The notes: generated from the letters alone by a model not told the origin. Positions 46,080 to 60,120 are shown, numbered from the stretch's first letter. The stretch is 64,000 bases of DNA from Prunella strophiata (GCA_036583965.1 JAZBQD010000014.1:38550990-38614989); one strand, 5' to 3'. Program-made: numbers and translations.

Positions 46080-49019
46080 GTCATGTAGATCTTAGCTCTC
46101 TATGTTGACCTGGAGACTTGCAGTGCCAATAGCACCCTTTCAAATGCTAGTTTAAGGCTCATACTAAACGGAATCTGCTATCTACTGGTGAATGTTTCCT
46201 TCCTGATTCACCTGCTATGTGTTTCCAACCAAGTATTGACCTAATCAAAACTCATTTAGCTTTGTGAGATCTGATGTGACTGCAGACTGGCAGGTATGAT
46301 TTGGAACATTTCAGAACTCAGCAGAAGAAAACATATCCACTTCATATTGCAAACATCCAACCCTGAGCATGCATTTTGATTCATTATGGAAAGGCACACT
46401 GATGCTCTTAACAGGAAAGCAGAGAGGATCAGTTTTTGAGGCTGTGTTATTTTTTAGATTTATTTGCATGTGTAAGTAAAGTGTAACTTCTTCGATCTAA
46501 CTGACATAACAGGAAACTCTTGTTTGCTTTACAGTTGAAGGGTAAGTGTAATGAAAAGCTTCCTTCAGCATCTATCATGAATATACACAACTGTGGCTCC
46601 ATAATGACCTTTCAAGCCAAAATCAGAGAGCCTGGGAAAGCTTTGGTATGGATATACTTGTTGCATCAAAGTCCTTGAGGCCATTGCCTACATTGTACTT
46701 ACCAGCAATTTTAAAGCACCACAAGAGTTTGTAGCCTCCACATCTATGATCTATTGCAGAATGATAACTGCATTATACTTGGTTTAATTCCTCTGAAATC
46801 AATGTTCACTTTTACTTTGCTAACCCTAAGTCAAAATAGATAAATCCAGCAAACTATTAAGACAATATTGTTTTTAAGACAACGGGTGTGTTTCTTTAAT
46901 AAAACAAGAGACAACCATGCAATAAGTCATTAAAACATTTACATCTACAAAGAGGCAAGTAAGCATTGTTAGCCAGGCAATATTACTTAATTATATTGTA
47001 ATAGAGTCTGCTGCTCTACTGGATGGAGGGTTCTTTATGGAGGAGATCCTTACCCATAAAAAAAAAATTCCATTTGCATATACAAAAAAAGGCACAAAAC
47101 TTTTCAAAATAACAAAGGATTATTCAGGCATTGAGTTGTTATAACTTTTCTGTCCTAGTCTGGGAAAAAAACCGGTCTTTGATGGTAGATTGCAGGAGTC
47201 CATCTGGTCGGGAGGGGTGTGGTGTGTGTACCAGTCCTTTCCCCCTTTAGTGGGGAGATGTCTGTCTTTCCACAGAGCCCATTCTTGCCTGCCTGGCTGT
47301 CCTGCGCATTAATAACAGGGAACAGAATCCATTCAGTGATTGATACCAGCTTATGCTAAACAATTTCCCCTCCTGTTTCCAATAAACATGGCTGTTCAAA
47401 TAGATTATAGTGTCTCAGAGCGTTCACATCCCCTCCAATCCCCCTCCCGCTTCCCTCCTCCCGCCTTAGATGTCCTTTAGCTGCTCTTTTGTGATGGTAA
47501 TGAAGCTAAACAGCATTTCAAAGAGGGCTTTGATTAGCATGATAACCGTGTAGTGGCTTGATGGGCAGCATGGAATGGTTGTCTAGCCTTCCAGCACCAA
47601 CAGCTTCGAAGAGAAGTTATGCAACTTGTTAAAATGTATGCATGGCTGTAGATATGAATGTATGTGTGTTTGCATTCGCATAAATGAGGTATCAATAAAA
47701 CCTGACAAGGTCCATTCATTGATACTCCCTGTTGGAACAGCGTTTTCTTGATGCGCAGGCTAATTGCAGCAATTTGCCAAAACTTGCCTGAGTAATCCGT
47801 ATGCATTTAAAGCTCTACTGCGGTAGAGCTCAGTAATTACTCATCATGTACAGCATCACCACCATGCTGCTTCTCAAGCCACCGGGCATTGCTAGAGATT
47901 GAACTTCTGGAAATGGCATGCAGCAGAAGGACTGCAGAAAACTCCATGTCTCAAGACCTGTGTAGCAGTGCCAACATGCACACCGAGGGCTGAAACTAAA
48001 ATGCCATGGCACCACTAGTCTCCCAAATTGGATCATTTAGGTCAAGAGTTTATACTGAGAGAATGCCCTTTCTCCTTGTGATATTTATTCCTTTTTCTGA
48101 AAATTAGGGGCAAGACAAAAGTTTATTGCCTGGACTGTTGTTATCTGACATGCATTATGGTTCTAACGGGTTAGAGCCACACAGTGGGATAGGGCAGCAG
48201 AAGCCCGTTGGGCTGTTTCACAGTAGTTAGACTTTATGGGACATGGACTGACTCCTCTGGTTTCATTTGTTTTTGAGTTTCAGCTTTCAGCCTCCCCGTT
48301 GTAATTATTTGGAGCATGACCATGAAAAACTGCCTTAATTGAAATAATGTTTCCTCTGGATTTCTTTTTTACAATGTTTGTATGTATTTTGGCAGCCCTT
48401 CAGGATGCTATATGTTAAGCAAGTAGATGACAAGTGGCATCTTGCTAGTCTGCAAATACTTAAATTCCAGAATATGAAGAAGCTTCATGTGATTTATAAT
48501 AGCAACATCTATCTGCAATCCAAACAGAAAGTAAGAGAAAGTACATTGCAGAGGCAACAGATGAATTCAGCATCATGAAGCTGATCACTATGACAAAAAG
48601 CTGACTGTCACCTCTGTAAGTGTACTCAGAACTGGCAGCTATGGTTACTAAAGAATATCAAAAAGCCTTACAAAGAGGTTTATCTGCTTTAACTCTAGAA
48701 ATACAAACAGCATGAATCCAATATACACTTTGCTATAATATATATGGGTTTAGGCAAATATTGACAAAAATACTCAAATCAAGCCAACAAAACCCAAGGA
48801 ATTATTTGGAACAGAGAAGAAAGCACTGAGTAACTGATGCTGCTGTGTAAATTTTGGATGTGGAGAGCCCTGTGTTAACAGCTGGATGATCATGGGGGAC
48901 TGAGTGCCTGGGGAACAGCTCTGTGGGAAAGGGCTGGGACTGGTGGCTGGCAGCAGGATGAAACATGAGTCAGCTTCATGCCACGTGTAGTGGGGATGGC
49001 TGGAGCATGTCCAGCTGTG
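46080..49019. other. Intergenic sequence with a possible conserved regulatory segment
   Basis: This is mostly AT-rich DNA without recognised transposons. The part near 47200-48050 is compositionally different: mixed GC with many homeodomain-like TAATTG, GATTAG and TAATTAC motifs and a C-rich tract (47430-47465). I have no direct evidence of function. Confidence 0.4.
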
Positions 49020-49609
49020 TCAGTAGGAGCAACATGGCCAAGAGATTATCACCCTTCTCTCAGAACTCATTAGAGCACAGCAGGAATTTTGCATCCAGTT
49101 TTGGGCCCTGCAGTACAAGAAGGACATCCATAAACAGTGAAGAGCTACCCTGGATGGTCAAATCTGGGGCACTTGCCCTTAAAGGAGATACTGAGGCACC
49201 ATGGAATGAATCTTCAGTCTGGGAAAGGGATGGCTCTGGGGGAACCTGACAGCAGTACCTACTAACCAGTACTAACTAGCACCTCTCAAAGAGCACCCCT
49301 GCCTTACTGAGAAGCTGGAACCAGGGTCCTCTTGGCAGTGCATGGCAGCAAGACAAAAGACAATGGCTGTGAAGATCTGAATGGCAGATATGACTGCATA
49401 TAAAGGAAAATATTTTGCCAATGAGACTAAAAAAAATATATTGGAACAAGGAGATTGTGCACTTTCTGTCCATGGAGGTTTTCAATGCCTAGCTGGATAA
49501 AGCCCTGAACAACTTAATCTGATCTCATACTGACTCTGTTTTGAACAGGAGGCTGGACTACAGCCACTTTGAGGTCCCTTCCAGCCTGAATTACCCAGGG
49601 ATCCTGTGT
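49020..49609 (+). mobile_element. CR1 LINE fragment, plus strand
   Basis: The segment shows the CR1 order in sense orientation: GTAGGAGCAACATGGCCAAG, then TGCATCCAGTTTTGGGCCC, then AAGAAGGACAT. These are followed by TGGAGGTTTTCAATGCCTAG, AAAGCCCTGAACAAC, GAGGCTGGACTACA and GGTCCCTTCCAGCCTGAATT near the 3' end. It is diverged and interrupted, so it is an old inactive copy. Confidence 0.82.
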
Positions 49610-52600
49610 TTCACACAACTCATAGCAAAGCTGTACAACTTTGCTGCATGAAGCTGCAGACACTGTGGCTGTCAATGTAGGTTTCAGACACTGGCCAGGG
49701 TCACCAAAGGGAAATGCACTGATGCTTTGGGTCTGAACCCCAAACACATGGAGAATGGGAAATGTTCAGAGGAAATACTACTGTAGGCTTGCTATAATTC
49801 ATATTCTTCCTTGTGCAGCTGCTTATGGCTGCTGTCTGAGTTGGGGACTGACTGTCCATTTCCCAAACCAGTACAGCTCTTTTTGTCTTTTTATTTCTAT
49901 ATAACACATCATCAGCATGATCTACTGTTTCAAACCTAAAATTTTGTAGAGCTTTTAATTACAGGGAAGTGGAGCTTTTTAGAACGTCATCCCTACCCTT
50001 GGAAGGAATAGTAAAATAATGAGGCTTTTCAGACAACATTTTTTTCCAGTCAATTTTCATAATAACAGTATTTGGGGGGAAATTGAAGATTGTAGCATAT
50101 TACCAAAAAGTATCAGAAATGTTGTAGAGAGATCTATTTTTATTTAATTTTTTTTTCACTTTTTCAGAAGTTCAACAAGTTCATTGCAATCTGCCTTTCA
50201 AGGTCATCCATCTGAATCAATGATCTTAGCTCCACCAGTTCTGATTTTTGAATAAAATTGTAATTACCATCCTTTTAAGCACCAGCTGTTCTATTGAAAC
50301 ATGATACTGGTGGTGTACTCAGTCCTGGTGGAAAAATATCTGTGAGCTGCTCTTCACTGAAGCCTCAGAGCTGATTGCAAGAAGCATTTATAGTCACAGA
50401 ATTAAAGGGGCCACAACCAGATCCTTTATGGATACAGTTCCTTCTCCTTTTGTACGTTATCCTGTTCAAACATGCATTTTAACTTCCACTGTATTTGTTC
50501 CTTATAAAATAAGGAGAAAAGGGAAGTACAATATCATGCAGTAGAATGCGCAAAGGAATAATCTGTGAGCTTGTCCACATGATGAGCCTTATGAGAGCAA
50601 TGCACAGAAACAGAAACATTTTGGGGAAATATTTCTCTGCCATTCTTTAGCAGCACCCTTTTTTAGCAGTGTGTACCATCTTTATCAATAGGAAACCAAG
50701 GTTAACAATTTAAGAGGAAGGCTATAATCTACGTACAGTAGGATACTGTACTAAAAAAGAAATCAGTGATGAAAAGAGAAGCAGAAGAAGTGCTTTTCTA
50801 GCAGGATTTGCAGGAGAATTGAAAGGCTGATTGGCACAGGAAGTGGCATGGGAAAATAAAAGCAAGAGGTAGAATTTGTCTTGGCAGGAAAGTGATGTTC
50901 TACTATTAGAAATGCCTGCAGGCCAAAAAGAAAAAAAATCCTGTGCTGAGATTTAAAAAGGATTTTCCAACTGCTTTAAAGCTCAGATTCTACACTAAAT
51001 ATCTTCCTGAAGCACATAGAATTTGAGAAGTGCAGAAGCTTTTGGTCATGCTCAGAGAAGCCAGAAACCAGTGAGTATTTCTCCTCTCAGACTGGGATAG
51101 TGACAGTTTCTGTGAAGACAGGCAAGATGCAAGGAGCAGCCAGGCACTGGGTTGCACCTGCCAACTGCTGTATCCTTGCCTTCCCTCCTCTCCCCTGAAA
51201 GATTTTTTCTCTACATATTTTATTGTAGTGTATTTTCCTTTTTTTCTTCTATTTTTGTAAGAAATGAGGATGGTGGTAGTTTAGCAACATGTCTGAACAG
51301 TAGCTCCTGCCAGGTCAGGGTGCTACCAGAGGGCACTGAGGACGCAGGGGAGGGAATTTGCCTTGTCAGCTGCAAAATCTGAAGCACTGCAGTCCTGCTG
51401 GCTGATTAGGCATTGCTATATTTTTCTCTATTAATTACATGGCCTTTTCTCTTTCCAAAGCCAGGAAAATGTCCACACTGGCAGAAGTCTTTACCTATGA
51501 GGACACTCATCCCTCTGCAGTGTGCTGTCAGGAATCAGAGTGCCTGGCAAGCCCCTGCTCTCTGTAAGTCTCCTTACACAACAGACCTTGAGCAGTATTC
51601 CTGTGCTCAGTGCTCCTGACCTGTGCTGCTTCTTGAACTGGGGCTCATAATGCCCCAGTTCAAGAAGGACTTAATGCACATAATAACATATTTCTTTTTC
51701 TAAACATTGCACTTAGCATGCAACCATTATCCCTAAACTTCAAGAAGAAGTATTTCTTCCTGAGTCAGAGATAAGTAAATATCTGGAATGAAAAGGCAGT
51801 ACACAAGGAACAGTGAAAGAATGCAATACTAAGTTTTTTGTTATTTATTTAACAGGAATAAATACAGAAAAGGAGAAGAGCAATACCAAGAGCATATTGA
51901 AAATACTAGTACAATTGAGTGGACACAATGAGATTACTTCATTTGTGACATCCCTGTCTATCCCTGATTGCAGATATTTGGCATGAGAATTATATTTTAC
52001 TGCTTTTGTATCCAGCAGCTTTTGCCAGAGTTGTCCTTTATCTCATGGAGGATCTTTAGACAGTGCTGAAAGACCGATGATAATAACTGGTAACAAGTAT
52101 GGAGGGCTCTTGTAATCATCAATATATTTCTGAAAAGCAATGAGGGGAAAATCAGAATGACCACATATATTAATAAAAAAGACTTGCTGACTAGAGGGCT
52201 CAAATTATTTTATTTAAGGTAATATAAAAGACTGAGACTACATCTTTCTTTTAGAGATGCTCATTTTGTGACTTCTTTGATATTTGCTCTTGCTTTAAAC
52301 AGTATATTCTTTTATCTTGATAATTGGGGTTGAATGGAGAGTAGTTTATTTTGAGATATGTAACTCATCACATCTCCAGATGTAGCCACTGCAAATAGTC
52401 TGAGCACTTCTAGTTCCTACTTCTCACTGTGCCTGTCTTCTGCTAGCCAACAAGAGGTCATTTTGTCTTAATATTTCATTGAATTGGTGTATTAGTAATA
52501 CATCAAAGATGATGCCTTAATGAAATGCAGCAGCTGGATATAGTCACAGCATTTGAAAGCAATGTCAGATAAAAAAGGTTGTTTACTCTGCATGGGAAGG

Positions 52601-55600
52601 CTGATGATATTTGATCTCCCGGAAGCTGGAGGCTCCAGCTCTGCAGTAGGTGAAATAGACAATATACATTTGGTGTTATGTGAATTTTAGAGCTGGTGAT
52701 AGACATGTAATCTCAGTCAGTTGGCAGAGATTCACAGAGCAGGCAGAGGCTGCTGCAACCAAGTAAGCTTCCATATGCTGCCTTGTCTCAAAACTAATCT
52801 GGAAAGCAGTCAGAAAATACTTTGTCATACTATGACAAATTCTTGGCTTCGTAGCCAAATGTCCTGCTGGGGTTTGTGACCAGCAGCAAACACGTGGTAC
52901 TTGCATTTCTTGCCTGGGTGCTGGGCTGAGAGCACTCAACTCATCCAGTGCAGGGCAAGGAATGGTCTTCAGGGGTTGGCAGTCCTTGGCCACTAGTGAC
53001 TAGTGGCTGGTGCTGGAAGCAGAGTTCAAGGTGCAGGATCTCCATATATCACTGCCTGTGCTCCAGGCTATCCATGATTTCTCAGAACACAAAAGCACAG
53101 AAAAATAAAGACTCCAAATTGACAGTGGATGTTTCATTAACTTCTTCTATCTGTATGATATTTTCTTCTTATGAGGATATTATTTGTTTGCAGGTGACCA
53201 CTGCTTTTCTTTTTCCTCTGTGAGATTATCATCTTAGAGGAACAAAAAAGGGGTCCCAGTCAGCTTTTATGATAAATGGTGGTTACAGGAGCACTGTACT
53301 TTGTTTCTCCTTGAACAGATTTCATGGTTTTTTTACGCTTTGTTCCTCCTGGTCATTTGATATTTGAATCTGTTTATCTCTGATATTTGAATCTGTTTAT
53401 CTGTTTATCTCACCCAGAGATCTTGAAAAATTCTTTTCCTCTAGAGGCCAGTGATATAGTTTATATATTACTTATTACAGATGCAATAAACAAAGCCTTT
53501 TCTCAACTGCAATCTCATAAGGTTGCAGAATAGCTGATCAGATTGTTGGCTCAATTTGCTGTTTGATCATTTAGTTGATTAGGTGAATCCTGACTCAGAT
53601 TTTCTATGGTGGATCAATCAAGTGATGGAAGCTGAATATTGCATTTTCTCACCTTATAATAATCAGGAAAAGCACCAGCATCAGTAGACATCTATTTTGG
53701 CAGGTAGTTTAAGCTCTAAATGTGATTTTTATCAGCAACTAATATCCATTAAAAAATGACTGCATTTTGGAATGACAACAATTATGCTCACTCTGCTGTT
53801 GTGTGGATAGCTGTGTGAAGTGGACAGACCCAGGGGCTGCCCCAGTGTGTTTCTTACCAGTGACCCACTAGGTGAGTGTGTTTTACTGGTAAATAATTTT
53901 GCATGAGATTGCCTACAAATGATTAACAGGTGGAACACTCTCAACTAATAACAGAAATGTGTAGTAGAAGTGATCTGCCCTGGGATTTTTTTTTTTTTTT
54001 TACTTTTTCTTTTTAAAAATAATTTTATTTCATCTGAACTAATTCATTCCTTTTCAATAAGAAGCCAATAAGAAAATTACTTTTGGAGGAACATATTGGC
54101 AAAAAAAATCCCAAAAAACCAAAAAAAACCCAACCACCCAGAAAAAGAAAAGCTAAATATACAATACATCCTTGCATAAGACAATAGGTTCTACAGTAAG
54201 GACATGAGACAATTTCAAAGTTCTCTTCAACTGATCAGAACTGATTGGTAATCAAATGGAAAATGTCTTCCATCTTAATAAACAAGTATTCTCCCTTTAA
54301 TACAGAATGTACAATCAATTACTGAAAATGCTACTGAAACTGTGATTTAAATTAATTGTGTACTACATGACTTGACTTTTGGAGAATATTTAACACATTT
54401 GCCTAGTTTACACATTATTCTTTCCTTCCTTGAAAAAGTATGCAAATGACCAAGAAATCCATACAACACCCATCCTTTGCTTAACTTTTCACATTTTATT
54501 GCAAAATATCTTAAATCCTCTGGATTCCAGGCCCCTCTGAAATAAAAAAATCATCCTTTAAAAATATATTAAAACAAAACATAAACTTTTCTGAAGCTTT
54601 TTAATAATTTGTAATAATTGAAAAATGAATGGTTTATTTTGTTTTTGTGAGTATAGAGAGAATTTTTAATGGCAAAATAAACAATAATTGATTTTAAATA
54701 TCTTCGCTGAAAATGAAGTAATCCATACAAATATAACATTCAATCCCTTGTCTGTGTGCATCCAAATAAAGTTTAATTAGATGTAATTATCTGTCATTTC
54801 CACTTCTCCTTGTGTTCTGAAAGTGTGGCATTTTGTAAAACCAGCTTGCCTTTTCATACAGGAGTCAATTTCAGGAAATCAAAGATGTGTTCATACAGTC
54901 TGAATTTCTGGATAAAAGTTCTTGAGCTACTGACCACTTAAAAAGCCTCTTAACTTCTTCCTTAGTAGATATTGCATCCTTGTTCTCTGTAAATTCTAAT
55001 CTGAGTGATTGTTACCTGCTATTAAATTTATTCAAGATGGAATCGTTGCCTGTAGATTTTCCATATTTTATCTCAAAGTTACCAAAGTTAATACTCCTGA
55101 CAACTTCATATATATTATTTTTTCTCTTTTTTGCTCATATGATCAGTTTACTTATATGTGTTTTTATTAGGAAATTCCTATTAGTTTAAAGGCATGAAAT
55201 GGCAGTATTTAGTTAAAGGAGAAGTACTACTACTTCAAAACAAAAGTTATTATTCTGTATTTAGGGTGAATCCAAAAATTCTATTTCATACACCCACTCT
55301 TCTGTTGTAATTATGTTTCAGTGAAACCTCGCACAAATCTGCAGAAGACCGGTAGTTCCTTTTATGAACTTTAGTACTTAAAACGGAAAAAAATATCAGC
55401 TCATCATTTTTAGGCCTTTGTGGAATTCTCTGTACCACATGGAAACGAACTCTCTTATCTGCTCAGAGACTGATGTGAGGAAAAGCAATATCACCTCTGA
55501 ATATATTACCAGGATAAAATGGCTTCTTTCCAATAGAGGGAGAAAAGGGTGATGGTGGCCATGATATCCACACAGAGCCTGTAAAGCTCTGTGTTTCGCT

Positions 55601-58600
55601 GATATCTTTATTTCCACACCAAGCAGAAAGATGAATCTTCCAGTTTCTAAAAGAAGTGATGCTGTGAAGTTGCTGAGAACTGGGTTTGGCACAATTTTTC
55701 CCCGTCATTCTCTTAAATAAGACCCAAAGTCTTATGCTTGCTTGTCAGGCTTATAAATACAGACTGCTTCCTTTTCCGCTCTGGCTGCTTTCCTTGATAT
55801 TGGCTGGCTTCAAAGGACGGGGAAGAGGAGGAAACATGCTGACAATGCTCACACTTTCTGTGAATCTCTTTCATTTATTGTAGCCTTTAGCTCATACAAA
55901 TTTCAGCTTTGAGGCATTTGCTTGTACAGCCGTCTCGTCAATGACAGTTTCTCCAGCTGCCCCAAATCCTTTCCAGCTCCGCTCTATTTTAAGGACCTGG
56001 CTGCACCACATCTTCTGGGTGAAGAGAGAGAAACAAAAATAAGTGTTTATTTGCCAATGTCTTCTGGATTTAAAACAACTCAGCAGCTAACCCCTGCTGG
56101 GGAGATAGTTGCCACATTCATTTACTTCAGAAAGACCAAGCACCTTTTCTGTATCAGGGACTTCAAGCGTTTCATGAATAACTGCTTCAGTATTTGTGCA
56201 CTTAATCCTTTTTATGCAGAAGCCACTGGGGATATTATAGATTAATTAATAAACCTGATTGTAGGTGACTATACATGGATGCTGACACGTAGGTTTGAAG
56301 AGCTTGTTACAGGCAGTGGAGATCTAGACAATGCAGGACCCTGCAGAACATTGCAGCTGGCTCATGCTGGGAGACCCAAATGAGATGCCCACACAGAAAT
56401 ATTTTGTGCTATCTGAGCTGTAACAGATATTCACACCATGATGGCAGACATGAGGCAGAACCTCCAGGAGGTCCACATCCTCCCAGAGCAGCAGTGGAAG
56501 GTCAGGAGGGAGGTGCTCAGTGTGTCTCAGCACCAACTGCTTGTCTGTAGCAGCTCCCTAGTCCTCTGCTCTGAAAGGAGTTGAATTTCCCTCTCACAAG
56601 TGTCTGACTCCATTGATTTGTCATGTCAGCTTAAACACAAGGCTTGCCTGTGGACAATCACAAATAGTCATTTGTCTTTAGGTTTCATAATCTGGAGCTG
56701 AATTTCTCCACAAGACTGATTGCTAGGCCCTCACCTTTACTGCTTTGTACTGTACCGGGATTAGACCACCAGGTTCTGGAGAGCTCCTGGAGTAGGTGTC
56801 ACAACAAGGCACTGCATTCTCCAAGAAGACTGGAAATATGCAGTCAAGGAGCTTGTGAAACATGCAGATTTAGAGCCCTGAGTGCATGCACTGGAATACA
56901 CTCAGGCCTTAAGGCAATAGAGCATACATAGGGCATGGGCAAATGTACACAGACAGGGCACTGGCTAATGCAAGTTAGAGCAGTCCCTAAGGCAAGTTGG
57001 TCCCAAATATTTATTGGGACTGATAAGCCACTTTTGACTGTTGTTTGGTTTTTTTATTTTTTTTGCCATATGACTCCTCAGACCCTGTACCAAGTATAGA
57101 TTGCAGGAGCCAAAGGCTGGACTATTATTCTTCAGTGAATCTTACAACACTAGAAAGTACAACACTTGTCTGATGGGTAGAAAAAACACAAATGTAATAC
57201 TAATCTCTACTGCCTAATATATTTAAAAGACTGTATCCTAAATTAAAATGCATTGGAAAGTACATATTGAATACCTTAAAAAACACATTTGACAATATAT
57301 TTACATTTCTCTTTCACACAACTCCCTGTCAGAGAAATTGATAAGAAATAGCAGCAAGGCTCATGTTGTAACAAAACTAGGATTTCTGGCCATATTGACA
57401 CCAGACTGGCTTTCCTGGAGTTAATCTGCTGAGGAATACAAGAGTCTATTGTGCAGAAACACACAGAAGCTGTTCAGATCTGGAAATGTGTAGCTGCATT
57501 GGCATGGCACTGCCCCAAGCATTTATGCTCTACAAACACATTTGAACTTCTCTGAGCCTTGAAGTGTTGGCTCTGTATAGTGCCAGGCTATGGCATGGGG
57601 ACCTGCTGGCTCAGGCTGGCTCTAACTCAGGCACTTCATTATAGCACCAGAAATTTGGCCTTCAGTGTCTAAGAATAAACAGGTTAAAAATTTCAAATAT
57701 TAGCTATCCCCTCTTTTCTTCAGCTCATCTTAGAAGGGCTCTAATAATACATATATTCAAGATAGACTTGATAGATTCAAGCAATTAAAATAGATTGCTC
57801 TAGAGCCAAACTACAAATGTTTACATATTCTCTGGTTGCTTAAGCCATTCTTAGCCACAAATATTTGCTGCCAGTCTAATATCTGTATACACAAAAGACT
57901 GATTCACATTCACATGTATACAGTGTATGTCATTAGTGTTTTAAATAAAATTTCCTTGCTACATCCAGATTTCATCTTCTGTTGTTAACTGATATAGCAC
58001 TTATTCCAGGGGAACTTTATCTCTTAACAAAGACACGTGGATTTTTAAAATTCCTTACATTGTGTAGCAGACTTAAGCGATGTGGTTCATTTATTCCCCC
58101 TTCAGCACATTATCTCCAGTATGTAAAATGAATTATTACCTCTTCTCCAGTGTAACAGCACATTATGCTCCACAGAAGACCCAAAACTTGTAGTCTGTGT
58201 TCCCACAAAATGTTCTTCCATGATGTCTGGGTGTCTCTAACGACACTTATTTCACTAACTGGTCATTTGTATTGTTCTAATAGTATTAAAAGTATATGTT
58301 AACATTAAAACTTTATTGAACTGGTTCCCAAAGGACATTAGAATCTGAGGGTGAAACTCATTCCCATGCAGCTCATTTGCCAGCCAAAGGAATACATATT
58401 TTACATGTGATTTATTGATGCATGGCCCAGCTGTTCAGCGTCTGCTTAGGAGATTTTCATTCCGGCTGCATGAACTCTGGGTAAGACCTTGCTGCTGTCT
58501 CATAGGAGTCTTATAAATTTTAAATAGTACTATCTAAGTGTGTTAAGTGTATAAAGCTCATGGTATTTATGTGAGAATCACTTTGTCCAGCCCTAAAGTA

Positions 58601-59642
58601 GAAACCACTTCTGACATAAAATACAACTGCTATTTAGTACCTCTACAATGCTTTAGAAATTTGAAGATTTATTCCATATTTCTATGAAACTACTACACAA
58701 TGAAAGCAGTGTAGTAGACAAGAAGAAAACAAGTATCCTTTTTAATATTAATACTATTATTCTAATTGGTGGTAAATATAAAGTTCCTTCTAAACCCTTG
58801 GTGTGATCTGTTTTCCTAAGTGAATCAGAAGAGAGACTTAACAGTTATTGAATCATCAGCTGTGTTTTCAATAGCATATGGGATTTCTCCCTTAAGTACC
58901 AATGCAGCCCAATCCTGCTTAGGTTGTGATAGCTGATTAGATCACAGCTTGAGGCATACACAGTAATTGCTATTAACTTAATTATTTTACCTTATATTAA
59001 ACATGCTACTGCACTTAGCTTTCTAGTTAGATGACAAAATTATCCAAAAGCTAACCAGCATCAAAAAGAAGGCCACAAAATCCCACTCTTGCTTATTCTT
59101 TCAGATTTTTTTTTTCTTTTTTTTTTTTTTTTTTTTTTTTTTCTTTGAAGGAGGCAGAGAAGTGTTGGCTTAACATATGGCTACCCTTTAGGTTAATGCT
59201 TTTGTTTTGATGATGTTGCTAAAGGGGCTTAGAGGAACTTCTTCTAGTGTTTCCACTTAGTGCAACTACTGTCTTGGGAATTGTATAGCTTTATTTTTCA
59301 ATAAAAGTTTAGATTTTATATTAGTCATATTGTTGCACCTATTCAGTTAGAAGATTAAAGTGTGTTTTGCAGAAGTGAATAAGAGTTTAGAAAAAGTGGA
59401 TCTTGCCTGAGCTACATATGGCTCTCCAACTACCTGTTTTGTCTGCCCATCCACCTGCTATGTAGTGTTTGCTTTGTCTTTGGGAGGTCTTTTACTGGCT
59501 TCTTTCTTTTGACCTAACAAAAGCTCAAGGAAGAACAGGTTAGAAGAACTTCCTGCTTTTGGACATGTCATAAGTTGGAAACCATTAACAGTGCAAGGCA
59601 CATTTAGCCCAAATATGTTGAGACCCTAATTTTTGGTGGTAA
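49610..59642. other. Intergenic sequence without recognised genes
   Basis: This is 10 kb of AT-rich DNA with a perfect hairpin at 51629-51667, a small tandem duplication at 53358-53410 and T runs at 53987-54001 and 59106-59142. I recognise no coding exon, RNA gene or confident transposon here. Confidence 0.6.
51629..51667. repeat. Perfect inverted repeat, 16-bp arms with 7-nt loop
   Basis: The arms CTTCTTGAACTGGGGC and GCCCCAGTTCAAGAAG are exact reverse complements separated by TCATAAT. The right arm plus GAC resembles a CR1 phrase, so one arm may be transposon-derived. There is no T-tract or other sign of a terminator. Confidence 0.95.
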
Positions 59643-59715
59643 GGCATGAGAACAGGTTGCCCAGAGAAACTGTGGTTGTACTTCATAGCAGAAACTGAGA
59701 ATGATAGAATCTGAA
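59643..59715 (+). mobile_element. CR1 3'-region remnant
   Basis: The phrase GAGAACAGGTTGCCCAGAGA followed by AACTGTGG matches the CR1 3' region (GGTTGCCCAGAGAAGCTGTG). The rest is decayed, ending near ATGATAGAATCTG. Confidence 0.6.
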
Positions 59716-60035
59716 AGCAATCACCAGTCCCTATTTGTTTGCACTGTAGTGTGCCACTGGGATATCCTGATTATAGGGCTTCTTCTTGCAGAGAAGAGTC
59801 ACCATCAAAGCCTGGACAGTGGTGTGAGTCCCTAAACTGCAGGAGCAATGATCTGCAATGATGAGCCATATGTGGGAGCAGGCTTTCTCTTTTATACAGG
59901 TATAAATTTATGAGGAAGATCCAGCTTTGTCCAGGGTAAGACCGTCCCCTTTTCCACTTGCATCCTACAGGCTTGGGTCTAAATGGAAAGGGAAGCTACA
60001 TTAAGACTAAATTATTCATTGAGTCTTCAGTTTGT

Positions 60036-60120
60036 GTGGTGAGACACTAGAACAGGTTGCCCAGAGAAACTGTGGATTCCCCTTTGTTGGAAGTGAGGCC
60101 CATCACAGGGCAGGGTAGGA
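60036..60120 (+). mobile_element. CR1 3'-region remnant, second copy
   Basis: The phrase AGAACAGGTTGCCCAGAGAA followed by ACTGTGGATTCCCC and TTGGAAGTG matches the same part of CR1 as the copy about 390 bp upstream, in the same orientation. Confidence 0.65.

Noticed and set aside
45356..46095. Overlapping plus-strand open frames of 113-195 codons.
   Set aside because: They lie wholly within the LTR, overlap each other in different frames and show only low-complexity Ser/Pro/Leu composition.
56280..56620. A GC-richer segment suspected of being a transposon fragment.
   Set aside because: I could not match it to CR1 or to an LTR pattern, and it has no terminal repeats.
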